In this document: piece after piece, positions 23,927 through 32,807 of the stretch
How the letters are laid out: every line of letters starts with the position of its first letter
Numbering within the stretch: the first letter of the stretch is position 1
Assembly (NCBI GenBank): GCA_027310305.1
Contig: DAIDBD010000112.1
Location: forward strand, 1 to 52,734
Direction of reading: 5' to 3'
From: Herminiimonas sp.
GTDB taxonomy: Bacteria; Pseudomonadota; Gammaproteobacteria; Burkholderiales; Burkholderiaceae_D
DNA: 52,734 bases
Position numbers and translations under genes: made by a program
The notes under the pieces: model-generated
Databases searched by the model: none
What the model saw: the letters and a program-made list of their open reading frames with translations, nothing else
What the model was told of the DNA's origin: nothing

Positions 23927-24028
23927 TTTCCTTTTCCCATATCAGCTATTCGATTCATGAATATGGATGCATTTTCCCCATGATTGCTTTTTATATCTGC
24001 TGCAGCCTTCCGTGTTGCAGCGCGGGCG

Positions 24029-24532
24029 CTATGCCGCCTGCCTAGCCTTGCGTTTCGGTGCCAGCATGGTCCGGCGGCAGCTATCTGCGCCGCACAGGCA
24101 GGCGTAGGCGCGCTTGACGGCCTGCGTATGCCGCTCGCCGACGATCAGGCCGTAATCGTAATTGAGTTCTTCGCCGCGCCTGATGTCGCGCAATGCATAA
24201 ATGAAGATTCGCCGGTCTTCCTCTCTGGCTTCGCAATTCGGCGCGCAGCAATGATTGATCCAGCGCGCATCATTGCCGTCGGCGGCGCCGTCTATCATCC
24301 GGCCGTCTTCCAGGCTAAAGAAAAACGTATGAAACGGATTTTCCGGATCGGCGCCGGAACGCTTTTCAGCCTGTCTGGCGGTAATGCGTTCACCTTCGTA
24401 TTCGACTATGCAGGTGCCGGCGGCGATTTTGCGGGTGGCGAATACGCCGTTGCCGTGAATGGAGGAATGTCTGACAACGATTGCGGGAGGTCGGTTATCA
24501 AGAAGAAGTTCTGCGGTTCTGGAGCGATTCAT
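24029..24532 (-). CDS. SET domain protein lysine methyltransferase
   Basis: A 167-aa stand-alone SET domain. Motifs: IHGNGVFATRKIAAGTCIVE YEGE at ~25-48, the cofactor/catalytic ARWINHCCAPNCEA (the RFINHSC..PN motif) and EELNYDYGL. A post-SET-type CLCGADSCRRTML follows, with cysteines for zinc. The family transfers methyl groups from S-adenosylmethionine to lysines; bacterial targets are mostly unknown (ribosomal or histone-like proteins in some cases). ATG 24532. Its transcript would run toward the small-RNA promoter 100 bp downstream. Confidence 0.9.
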   Translation of the reverse strand: MNRSRTAELLLDNRPPAIVVRHSSIHGNGVFATRKIAAGTCIVEYEGERITARQAEKRSGADPENPFHTFFFSLEDGRMIDGAADGNDARWINHCCAPNCEAREEDRRIFIYALRDIRRGEELNYDYGLIVGERHTQAVKRAYACLCGADSCRRTMLAPKRKARQAA

Positions 24533-25381
24533 TTTTTATCGGTAGGCAGTCCGGCAACAAGTTGGCGGGCATTGTTGCGCCGCGGTTCGGCGAAAATTCA
24601 AATTCATTCAGTCAAAAATAAATCCATCGTGGCGCAAATGCAGTGACGAAGCGCAAACATTCACATCCGCGCCAACGGTTCTCCATGACATCCGTGCAAG
24701 GCTTGAACGCGCGCCGCATCAACCGGATGCATGCAGCATCATCGCTGGTATGGAATGGAAGAATGATAACGCAGCGGATCGCCGATGTACAAAAAGCCAA
24801 GCCGGCGCAGCGGCAAATCACGCAACAGAATAGGTTTGAAAAGCAGCGGCAATTAAAAAGCTTACGCCGATTTTGTGTGCGGTGATTGCGCGCGTTGCCA
24901 TTAAACGACAATCGAAAAACAGCTGGCAAACCGGTGCGAGTGCTGCCAGCGATCACATCAGTGACCGGCCGCATCGGATTGCCGATGCAAAAAGAAAAGC
25001 GGAATCCATCGCTGGCGCAGTCTCAGCGCAAGCGATGGGCATTGCCTCGTGCCACTGCGGTGACGCGAGGCATGAAGCCGAATTATCGGAACAAGTCATT
25101 GCAGTGAAAACAACGGCGAGCACAACAGGCAGGCCCAATTGGTTTGAGGTTTATATACTCATTTTTTCAATGGGAAAAACGTTCATTGCTTCCTCGATAA
25201 CGGCGGATTTTCATTTGAACTTTACAGTGCGCAATGCATCCAAAAATAAATATTTTTTTTGGGAAAAATTCTGTAGCGCATGAATTCAAACAGCGCGTAT
25301 TATTAAATTGCGATGTAGAAACGCAGTATCTGAATCCGGCAGATAACCCACCGGTGGATTCACATCAAAGGACACGTCCAA
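24533..25381. other. long gene-free region upstream of prkA
   Basis: 849 bp without a convincing gene. Short open frames on both strands have no ribosome sites and no protein-like pattern. The right 250 bp is markedly AT-rich, with an AT hairpin/T-tract (CCAAAAA...TTTTTTTTGG, ~25250-25262). Near the prkA ribosome site there is a dyad CCACCGGTGG (25348-25357) inside a wider GAATCC...GGATTC pairing (25332-25361). It probably holds a long, regulated leader for the prkA operon. A sigma54 promoter was looked for but spacing did not fit. Confidence 0.5.
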
Positions 25382-27304
25382 ATGAAAATTTTCGACAACT
25401 ATGCAGCACGCTATGAACGGACCCGCGAGGAAGAATTTTCATTGCAGGAATATCTGGATATCTGCAAGCGCGACCGGCTTGCCTACGCCAGCGCCGCCGA
25501 GCGGATGCTTCAGGCGATCGGCGAACCGGAACTGCTCGACACGCGGCACGATTCGCGGCTGTCGCGCATCTTCGCCAACAAGGTCATCAAGATCTATCCG
25601 GCGTTTCGCGAATTCTACGGTACCGAGGAAGTGATCGAGCAAGTCGTCTCTTATTTCCGCCACGCGGCGCAGGGGCTGGAAGAGCGCAAGCAGATCCTGT
25701 ATCTGCTCGGCCCGGTCGGCGGCGGCAAATCATCGATTGCCGAAAAACTGAAATCACTGATGGAAGCCGTGCCGTTTTATTGCATCAAGGGGTCGCCGGT
25801 CAATGAATCGCCGCTCGGCTTGTTCAATGAGGCGGAAGACGGCACGATCCTGGAAGAGGATTACGGCATCCCGCGCCGCTATCTGCGCACGATTCCGAGT
25901 CCGTGGGCCGTCAAGCGCCTGCATGAATTCAATGGCGACATCAACCAGTTCCGCATCGTCAAGCGCTATCCGTCGGTGCTGAAGCAGATCGCCGTCGCGA
26001 AAACCGAACCGGGCGATGAAAACAACCAGGATATTTCGTCGCTGGTCGGCAAGGTCGATATCCGCAAGCTGGAAGAATATTCGCAGGACGATCCGGATGC
26101 GTACAGCTATTCCGGCGGCCTGTGCCTGGCGAACCAGGGCTTGCTGGAATTCGTCGAAATGTTCAAGGCGCCGATCAAGGTGCTGCATCCGTTGCTGACC
26201 GCCACGCAGGAAGGCAACTACAAGGGTACCGAAGGCTTCGGCGCGATTCCGTTCGACGGCGTGGTGCTGGCGCACTCGAATGAATCGGAATGGAAGGCGT
26301 TCAAGAACAACAAGAACAATGAAGCGTTCCTCGACCGTATCTATATCGTCAAGGTGCCGTACTGCCTGCGCGTGACCGACGAGATCAAGATTTACGACAA
26401 GCTGGTGCGCAATTCTTCGCTGGCCCAGGCGCCGTGCGCGCCCGGCACGCTGAAAATGATGGCGCAGTTCGCGATCCTGTCGCGCCTGAAAGACCCGGAA
26501 AATTCCAGCGTCTACAGCAAGATGCAAGTCTACGATGGCGACAACCTGAAGGATACCGATCCGAAAGCGAAGTCGAAATCGGAATACAGCGACTACGCCG
26601 GCGTCGATGAAGGCATGAACGGGCTGTCGACCCGTTTCGCGTTCAAGATTCTGTCGAAAGTATTCAACTTCGACAGTACCGAAGTCGCGGCCAACCCGGT
26701 GCATTTGCTGTACGTACTGGAACAGCAGGTCAGCCGTGAACAGTTCGCGCCGGAGACCGAGCAAAAATATTTTTCGTTCATCAAGGAATATCTGGCGCAG
26801 CGGTATGTCGAGTTCATCGGCAAGGAAATCCAGACCGCTTATCTGGAAAGCTATTCGGAATACGGCCAGAACATTTTCGACCGCTACGTGACGTTCGCCG
26901 ACTTCTGGATTCAGGACCAGGAATTCCGCGATCCGGATACCGGCGAGAGCTTCAACCGCGATTCGCTGAACAACGAGCTGGAAAAAATCGAGAAGCCGGC
27001 CGGCATTTCGAACCCGAAGGATTTCCGCAACGAGATCGTCAACTTCGTGCTGCGCACGCGGGCCCAGAACGCCGGCAAGAATCCGGCCTGGACCGGCTAT
27101 GAAAAATTCCGCAGCGTGATCGAGAAAAAAATGTTCTCGAATACCGAAGAGTTGCTGCCGGTGATCTCGTTCAATGCGAAGGCCAGCGCCGACGACGCCA
27201 ACAAGCACAAGGAATTCGTGTCGCGGATGGTGGCCAAGGGTTACACCGCCAAGCAGGTGCGGCTGTTGTGCGAATGGTATCTGCGGGTTCGGAAGTCGTC
27301 GTAA
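25382..27304 (+). CDS. prkA: PrkA/YeaG family serine protein kinase
   Basis: A 640-aa protein, full length for the family. An AAA-type P-loop GPVGGGKSS lies at residues 110-118, and PSPWAVKRLHEFNGDI and the C-terminal kinase-like domain follow. PrkA/YeaG is a Hanks-like/AAA+ protein kinase acting in starvation, nitrogen stress and (in Bacillus) sporulation; recent work in Bacillus suggests AAA+ protease-like activity. ATG follows AAAGGACACGTCCAA. It heads the conserved operon prkA-yeaH-spoVR. Stress-sigma control (sigma S in enterobacteria) is known for relatives; a promoter is not obvious here. Confidence 0.95.
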   Translation: MKIFDNYAARYERTREEEFSLQEYLDICKRDRLAYASAAERMLQAIGEPELLDTRHDSRLSRIFANKVIKIYPAFREFYGTEEVIEQVVSYFRHAAQGLEERKQILYLLGPVGGGKSSIAEKLKSLMEAVPFYCIKGSPVNESPLGLFNEAEDGTILEEDYGIPRRYLRTIPSPWAVKRLHEFNGDINQFRIVKRYPSVLKQIAVAKTEPGDENNQDISSLVGKVDIRKLEEYSQDDPDAYSYSGGLCLANQGLLEFVEMFKAPIKVLHPLLTATQEGNYKGTEGFGAIPFDGVVLAHSNESEWKAFKNNKNNEAFLDRIYIVKVPYCLRVTDEIKIYDKLVRNSSLAQAPCAPGTLKMMAQFAILSRLKDPENSSVYSKMQVYDGDNLKDTDPKAKSKSEYSDYAGVDEGMNGLSTRFAFKILSKVFNFDSTEVAANPVHLLYVLEQQVSREQFAPETEQKYFSFIKEYLAQRYVEFIGKEIQTAYLESYSEYGQNIFDRYVTFADFWIQDQEFRDPDTGESFNRDSLNNELEKIEKPAGISNPKDFRNEIVNFVLRTRAQNAGKNPAWTGYEKFRSVIEKKMFSNTEELLPVISFNAKASADDANKHKEFVSRMVAKGYTAKQVRLLCEWYLRVRKSS

Positions 27305-27386
27305 GCAGGATCGGCTCTTCATTGGTTTGACCGTGAATCGGATGCAATGGCCCGGTTCACGGTAGTTGCACGAGCAGGAGATCATA

Positions 27387-28652
27387 TTGGCTTACCTCAT
27401 CGATCGACGTTTGCAAAGCAGGAACAAATCCGCGGTCAACCGCGAGCGCTTTTTACGGCGTTACAAGGGGCAGATCAAGGAGGCGGTCGAGCGCGCGATA
27501 AAAGGCCGCTCGATCACCGATATCGCCAATGGCGAAAAAGTATCGATTCCCGCCAAGGATGTGAATGAACCCAGCTTCGGCCACGCGCGCGGCGGGGTCT
27601 GGGAAAGCGTCAGTCCCGGCAACAAGGATTATCTGAAGGGCGACAAGATCCAGCGGCCGAAAGGCGGCTCCGGATCAGGCAAGGGCAAGGCCGGCAATAG
27701 CGATGAAACGACGCAGGACGATTTCGTGTTCGAATTGAGCCGCGAAGAATTCATGAATTACTTCTTCGAGGATCTGGAACTGCCGAACATGATCAAGACG
27801 CAGCTCGCGTCGACCACCGAATTCAAGAGCCAGCGCGCCGGCTACACGATGTCCGGCACGCCGGCCAACATTCATGTATTGCGTTCGCTGCGCGGCGCAT
27901 TGGGGCGGCGCATTGCGGTCGGCGGCCCGTCCGGAAAACGGCTGAGACAGGCGCAGCAGGAACTGGATCAATTGCTGCTGATCGTGCCGGAAGACGATAC
28001 TGCCGTACGCAAGCTCAGGCGCGAGATCGACCAGCTCAAGGCGCGCATCGCGGCCATTCCATTCATCGATCCGTTCGATCTGCGCTACAGCAACCGGGTC
28101 AAGGTGCCGAAGCCGTCGAGCCAGGCCGTGATGTTTTGCATCATGGATGTGTCCGGTTCGATGGATCAGCAGAAAAAGGAAACCGCCAAGCGCTTTTTCA
28201 TTTTGCTGTACCTGTTCCTGGTGCGGGCGTACGACAAGATCGAAGTGGTGTTCATCCGGCATCACACCGCCGCGGCCGAAGTCGATGAAAACGAATTTTT
28301 CAATTCGCGCGAATCGGGCGGCACCGTGGTGTCGTCGGCGCTGCATCTGCTCAACAAGATCGTGCACGAGCGTTATCCGAGCGGCGACTGGAATGTCTAT
28401 GTCGCGCAGGCATCCGACGGCGACAACTGGGACAAGGATTCCGTCAGTTGCCGCCAGTTGCTGATCAATACCATCCTGCCGGCGGTGCAGTATTACGCAT
28501 ACGTCGAAATCACCGATGGCGAACCGCAAAACCTGTGGCATGAATACGCGCAGATACCGGACCATCATGCGCATTTTGCGATGCAAAAAATCGAGGCGCC
28601 GGCCGATATTTATCCGGTGTTCCGCGAACTGTTCAAGAAGCAGCCAAAATGA
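27387..28652 (+). CDS. yeaH: YeaH/YhbH family protein (DUF444), VWA-like
   Basis: A 421-aa protein. TTG at 27387 was chosen as start: CAGGAG lies 6 bp upstream and the protein then begins MAYLIDRRLQSRNKSAVNRE like other YeaH proteins. A von Willebrand A-like motif (CIMDVSGSMDQ, metal-ion site) lies at ~245, with FFILLYLFLVRAYDKIEVVF and SGGTVVSSAL after it. It is the partner of the PrkA kinase in starvation response; the molecular role is unknown. It lies 82 bp after prkA, and its stop overlaps the spoVR start by 4 bp (ATGA). Confidence 0.93.
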   Translation: MAYLIDRRLQSRNKSAVNRERFLRRYKGQIKEAVERAIKGRSITDIANGEKVSIPAKDVNEPSFGHARGGVWESVSPGNKDYLKGDKIQRPKGGSGSGKGKAGNSDETTQDDFVFELSREEFMNYFFEDLELPNMIKTQLASTTEFKSQRAGYTMSGTPANIHVLRSLRGALGRRIAVGGPSGKRLRQAQQELDQLLLIVPEDDTAVRKLRREIDQLKARIAAIPFIDPFDLRYSNRVKVPKPSSQAVMFCIMDVSGSMDQQKKETAKRFFILLYLFLVRAYDKIEVVFIRHHTAAAEVDENEFFNSRESGGTVVSSALHLLNKIVHERYPSGDWNVYVAQASDGDNWDKDSVSCRQLLINTILPAVQYYAYVEITDGEPQNLWHEYAQIPDHHAHFAMQKIEAPADIYPVFRELFKKQPK

Positions 28653-30205
28653 TCAAAGCCATGGAAAAATCAGGCAAGCAGTCAAGGAAGTCGCGCCGCC
28701 TGCCGGACCAGTCGGAATGGACGTTCGAGCTGATCGAGCAGGCGCATGAAGAAATTCGCCGCGTCGCGGAGGATTTCGGACTCGACACTTATCCGAACCA
28801 GCTCGAAATCATCACCGCCGAACAGATGATGGATGCTTACGCATCGGTCGGCATGCCGGTGTCGTACAGCCACTGGTCGTTCGGCAAGCATTTCCTGTCG
28901 ACCGAAAAAAGCTACAGGCGCGGCCAGATGGGACTGGCGTACGAGATCGTGATCAACTCGAATCCGTGCATCGCGTACCTGATGGAAGAAAACAGCCTGA
29001 TGATGCAGACGCTGGTGATCGCGCATGCATCGTACGGCCATAATTCGTTCTTCAAGGGGAATTACCTGTTCCGCACCTGGACCGATGCGGAAGCGATCAT
29101 CGATTACATGGTGTTCGCCAAGAGTTATATCGCCGAATGCGAGCGCCGGCATGGCGTCGAGGCGGTCGAGCTGCTGCTCGACTCGTGCCATGCGCTGCAG
29201 AATTACGGCGTCGATCGCTACAAGCGTCCGGCCAGGCTGTCGCTGGCGGAAGAAAACGCGCGCCAGAACGAGCGCGAAGCGTATCTGCAAATGCAGATCA
29301 ACGATTTGTGGCGCACGCTGCCGCGCCGCGAAGAAACCACGGCAACTGATAAAAGAGGCCCGCACCGCTTTCCGTCGGAGCCGCAGGAAAATCTGCTGTA
29401 TTTCATTGAAAAATCGGCGCCGCTGCTGGAGCCGTGGCAACGCGAGATCGTGCGCATCACGCGCAAGATTTCGCAATATTTTTATCCGCAGCGCCAGACC
29501 CAGGTGATGAATGAAGGCTGGGCCACGTTCTGGCATTACACCATCCTGAACCAGCTGTACGACGACGGCATCGTCGGCGACGGTTTCATGATGGAATTCT
29601 TGCAGAGCCATACCAACGTGGTGTATCAGCCGCCGATCACCAGTTCGTATTACAACGGCATCAATCCGTATGCGCTCGGGTTCGCGATGATGCGCGACAT
29701 CCGCCGCATCTGCGAAAACCCGACCGACGAGGACCGTTACTGGTTTCCGGATATTGCCGGCGGCGACTGGCGCAAGACGCTCGATTTTGCGATGCGCAAC
29801 TTCAAGGACGAAAGTTTCATCGCGCAATACCTGTCGCCGAAACTGATCCGCGATTTCCATTTCTTTTCGGTGCTGGATGACGACAAGGAAGAAAAACTGT
29901 CGATTTCCGCGATCCACGACGAAGCCGGTTATCGGTATGTACGGCAGCAACTGGCGAATCAGTACAACCTCGGCAATCGCGAACCGAATATTCAGGTGTG
30001 GTCGGTCGATACGTATGACGACCGCTCGCTGACGTTGCGGCATACCCAGTTCCAGCGGCGGCCGTTGAACCAGCAGACGGAAGAAATGCTGAAGCATGTG
30101 GCGCGGTTGTGGGGCTTCGACGTCAAGCTCGAAACCGTCGATCCGCAGGGCGAGGTATTGGCTACGCTGGAATGCAAATGGGAAAAGCGGCATCGCGGTT
30201 CCTGA
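28649..30205 (+). CDS. spoVR: SpoVR family protein (YcgB)
   Basis: A 518-aa protein matching the SpoVR/YcgB family over its length: YPNQLEIITAEQMMDAYASV, MPVSYSHWSFGKHF, AHASYGHNSFFKGNYLF, EGWATFWHYTILNQLYDDG and YNLGNREPNIQVWSVD. In Bacillus, SpoVR is needed for spore cortex formation; in non-sporulating bacteria it belongs with PrkA and YeaH to a stress/biofilm operon. It starts in the 4-bp overlap with yeaH, indicating coupling. The first ~20 residues are basic and variable; a second ATG 4 codons in (MEKSGK) is an alternative. Confidence 0.94.
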   Translation: MIKAMEKSGKQSRKSRRLPDQSEWTFELIEQAHEEIRRVAEDFGLDTYPNQLEIITAEQMMDAYASVGMPVSYSHWSFGKHFLSTEKSYRRGQMGLAYEIVINSNPCIAYLMEENSLMMQTLVIAHASYGHNSFFKGNYLFRTWTDAEAIIDYMVFAKSYIAECERRHGVEAVELLLDSCHALQNYGVDRYKRPARLSLAEENARQNEREAYLQMQINDLWRTLPRREETTATDKRGPHRFPSEPQENLLYFIEKSAPLLEPWQREIVRITRKISQYFYPQRQTQVMNEGWATFWHYTILNQLYDDGIVGDGFMMEFLQSHTNVVYQPPITSSYYNGINPYALGFAMMRDIRRICENPTDEDRYWFPDIAGGDWRKTLDFAMRNFKDESFIAQYLSPKLIRDFHFFSVLDDDKEEKLSISAIHDEAGYRYVRQQLANQYNLGNREPNIQVWSVDTYDDRSLTLRHTQFQRRPLNQQTEEMLKHVARLWGFDVKLETVDPQGEVLATLECKWEKRHRGS

Positions 30206-30217
30206 CGAACAGGAACC
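30197..30217 (+). other. hairpin overlapping the spoVR stop codon
   Basis: GGTTCCTG (30197-30204), loop ACGAA and CAGGAACC (30210-30217) form a perfect 8-bp stem including the stop codon. The tail ATTCGTTC is only partly T-rich. It is a possible operon end or 3' stabiliser, located just before a convergent gene end at 30236. Confidence 0.45.
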
Positions 30218-30235
30218 ATTCGTTCATCGGGATCG

Positions 30236-30943
30236 CTAATGCTGCGCAATGTTCATCAGCAAGGCCGCCAGTACATCCGGCGCCGTCAGCATCGCATCAT
30301 GTCCGGCCGCAATTTCATGCCACTCCCAATCGGCTTGTTGCTTCACCCAATCCCGCACGCCGGCCAGCGGCGGATAGCACGGATCGGTGACGGCGATGTA
30401 GGCTTTCGGCAAGCCGTTGCCTAACGGGTGTCGCAGCGACAAAGGTTCGGTATACGCTTTCAGCGGGTGCGGCGTGAGGTGGCGCATCAATCGTGCCACC
30501 TGTTCCGGTTCGAACACGCCGAACTTGTCCGCTGTCGGCACCGCCATGCGCAACCCTTCTGGATCGATCGTTCTGCTGCGTTCCCGCTGCACATCGGGCG
30601 GCAGGATGCCAAGACCGGACTGGCCGTTTTGCACGATCAGCGCATCGAGATAGACCAGTTTTTTGATGCGCTCCCTGAGCCGGTCGGCCACGCCGCTGAT
30701 TACCAGTCCGCCGAAGCTATGCCCGACCAGCACCACGTCGTCCAGTTCTTCGTACTGGATCACCGCGCACGCATCGTCGATGAAAGTCGACAAGCCGGTC
30801 GAGGCATCCAGCAAATGCGCGCGCTCGCCCAGACCGGTCATGGTCGGCGTGTATGCGTCGTGGCCCGCCACCCGCAACGACCGGGCGACGTCGCGCCAGC
30901 ACCAGCCGCCATGCCATGCGCCGTGAATCAGAACGAAATTCAT
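30236..30943 (-). CDS. alpha/beta fold esterase (EstC/SABP2-like)
   Basis: A 235-aa cytoplasmic protein beginning MNFVLIHGAWHGGWCWRDVA. This is the oxyanion HGAWHG block of the hydroxynitrile-lyase/SABP2/EstC group. The nucleophile elbow VGHSFGGLV is near residue 80, TDPCYPPL holds a probable acid region and AAGHDAMLTAPDVLAALL the catalytic His. ATG 30943 follows GGAGGGCAAC; a TTG upstream was rejected. The substrate is probably a small ester; not determinable. Confidence 0.86.
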   Translation of the reverse strand: MNFVLIHGAWHGGWCWRDVARSLRVAGHDAYTPTMTGLGERAHLLDASTGLSTFIDDACAVIQYEELDDVVLVGHSFGGLVISGVADRLRERIKKLVYLDALIVQNGQSGLGILPPDVQRERSRTIDPEGLRMAVPTADKFGVFEPEQVARLMRHLTPHPLKAYTEPLSLRHPLGNGLPKAYIAVTDPCYPPLAGVRDWVKQQADWEWHEIAAGHDAMLTAPDVLAALLMNIAQH

Positions 30944-31017
30944 GTTGCCCTCCAATGTCGAGGAGGGATTATAGAACCCATTTTGTTACCGGAGAATGTG
31001 CCGCGTACAATAGGCGC

Positions 31018-31233
31018 ATGGATATAACACTGGCCGAACTGGAACAGGCAATCAATCACTGGCGCGCGCTGCGCCCGTCGATTGGCGAGGAGCGCGCATT
31101 GTCGCCGGAGGTGAATGCGCTGGCGACGGTGTATGCGCTGATGATTTTCAATGGCGTCAAATCGGTGCCGGTTGACACGCTCGACCCAACTGCGCTGACG
31201 CTGCTGGAAGCGGCGCGAAAGCAGCAGGCCTGA
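31018..31233 (+). CDS. DUF3717 family protein
   Basis: A 71-aa protein: MDITLAELEQAINHWRALRP, LSPEVNALATVYALMIFNG, then LLEAARKQQA. This fits DUF3717, a short betaproteobacterial family of unknown function that looks all-helical. It is divergent from the esterase across 74 bp. A TAGGC 5' of the ATG is a weak ribosome site. Confidence 0.85.
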   Translation: MDITLAELEQAINHWRALRPSIGEERALSPEVNALATVYALMIFNGVKSVPVDTLDPTALTLLEAARKQQA

Positions 31234-31242
31234 TCACCTGCA

Positions 31243-32748
31243 TCAAGCCGCCAGGTGCCGCGCCTGGCGCTGCGGCAGCGCCGGTTCGGCTTTGACGGCC
31301 GCGGCCGTCTTTGGCTTGATATGCGCCTTGTGCGCCTGGCCCGCATAGTCGCCGGCCAGCAGCGCCGTCACTGCCGCCGCGTCGGCGCCTTGCGTTGCCA
31401 GCCACTCCGCCACCAATGCGGCCAGCCGTTCGAGCGCGATGCGATGCGTCGCATCGGTCTTGGCATAGATCCAGTCGGACAGCGCCATGAAGCGGGCGAA
31501 CGGCGTGCCGCCGAGGATCAGCGGCAAGGTATGGGCGAAGCGGCCGGAGTTGGCGATCAGGTCCCAGTACCGCGCAAACCGCACCAGCCGCTGCATCGTT
31601 GCAAAGTCGATCCGGTCGGTCGCCAGGATCGTGTAGGGCGGATGCGAATCGAAGATCAGCCCGTAGGGTTCGGTATGACGGATGATCGGCGTGCCGCGCA
31701 GTCTCTTCAGGATGCCGAACTGGATTTCGTGCGGCTTCAATGCGACTAACCGGTCGAAGCCGCGCGCAAAGCTTTCGACGTCTTCGCCGGGCAAGCCGGC
31801 GATCAGATCGACATGCAGATGCGCATGCGAATGCTCGCACAGCCAGCGAATGTTCTCCGCCGCTTTTTCATTGTTCTGCTTGCGGCTGACCAGCGCCTGC
31901 ACGGCCGGATTGAACGACTGGATGCCGATCTCGAACTGCAAGGTGCCGGGCGGAAATTGCTTGATGCCGTCTTTCAGCGCATCCGGCAAATGATCCGGCA
32001 CCACCTCGAAATGCGCGAACACCGGATCGTCCGGATCGGCTGCCAGCTTGTCGAGGAAGAACTGCATGATCTTGAGGCTCGATTTGATATTCAGGTTGAA
32101 CGTGCGATCGACGAATTTGAATAGCCTTGCACCGCGCGCATGCAAGGTTTCGAGTTGCGCCAGAAAGCCGTCGAGTTCGAACGGCCAGGCGGTCTTGTCC
32201 AGCGCCGACAGGCAGAATTCGCATTTGAACGGACAGCCGCGAGAGGCTTCCACATACAGCGTGCGGTGCGCGATATCTTCATCGGTGTACAACGCATACG
32301 GCAACGCGATATCGGCCAGCGGCGGCTGCATGCCCGCATGAATTTTCATGATCGGCTTCGGGCCGTTGATGATGGCGCGGCACAACTGCGGGAACGTGAC
32401 ATCGCCCCAGCCGGTCACCAGATAATCGGCCTGCTGCACGATGGTTTGTTCAGTCGATTCATGCGACACTTCCGGCCCGCCCAGCACGATGACGATTTCC
32501 GGCGCGACGCGCTTCAGCATTGCCACCACTTTGGCGGTTTCCTCGACGTTCCAGATATAGACGCCGAAACCGATCAGGCGCGGCCGCTGCGCCAGCAGTT
32601 TTTCAACGATGTCGGTGGTCCTGGTGCCGATCACGAATTCCTGCAGCCGCGTATCGGCCTGCAGATCGCCCATGTTTGCCAGCAGATAACGCAAACCGAG
32701 CGATGCATGCGCATAGCGGGCATTGAGAGTGGAAAGCAGGATGGTCAT
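31243..32748 (-). CDS. B12-binding-domain radical SAM protein
   Basis: A 501-aa protein. The N-terminal ~140 residues form a Rossmann-like cobalamin-binding domain (TILLSTLNARYAHASLGLRY; IVIVLGGPEVSHES). The radical SAM cluster motif CxxxCxxC is Cys172, Cys176 and Cys179 in EASRGCPFKCEFCLSALD. A C-terminal region (~365-500, DUF4080-like) ends in an Ala/Lys-rich tail. Such enzymes use a 4Fe-4S cluster and S-adenosylmethionine, often for methylation or ring chemistry; the substrate is unknown. It stands alone with no biosynthetic neighbours. Confidence 0.88.
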   Translation of the reverse strand: MTILLSTLNARYAHASLGLRYLLANMGDLQADTRLQEFVIGTRTTDIVEKLLAQRPRLIGFGVYIWNVEETAKVVAMLKRVAPEIVIVLGGPEVSHESTEQTIVQQADYLVTGWGDVTFPQLCRAIINGPKPIMKIHAGMQPPLADIALPYALYTDEDIAHRTLYVEASRGCPFKCEFCLSALDKTAWPFELDGFLAQLETLHARGARLFKFVDRTFNLNIKSSLKIMQFFLDKLAADPDDPVFAHFEVVPDHLPDALKDGIKQFPPGTLQFEIGIQSFNPAVQALVSRKQNNEKAAENIRWLCEHSHAHLHVDLIAGLPGEDVESFARGFDRLVALKPHEIQFGILKRLRGTPIIRHTEPYGLIFDSHPPYTILATDRIDFATMQRLVRFARYWDLIANSGRFAHTLPLILGGTPFARFMALSDWIYAKTDATHRIALERLAALVAEWLATQGADAAAVTALLAGDYAGQAHKAHIKPKTAAAVKAEPALPQRQARHLAA

Positions 32749-32807
32749 TGCAGGCGGATTCAGTCAAACCGCCATTTTACGCCCCTAATGCCTGATGTCA
32801 TGGGCGG

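Noticed and set aside
25165-25195. Possible sigma54 promoter (TGGG...TTGC) upstream of prkA
   Set aside because: Spacing between the GG and GC elements is 13 or more bases instead of the required 10.
24612-25283. Short open frames in the prkA upstream region
   Set aside because: No ribosome sites, no protein-like composition, frames differ and overlap; kept as an intergenic regulatory region.
25754-27385. 543-codon open frame antisense to prkA
   Set aside because: No domain or ribosome site; shadow of a strongly conserved gene with GC-rich third positions.
28682-30193. 503-codon open frame antisense to spoVR
   Set aside because: Same reasoning: the plus strand carries the full SpoVR family pattern.
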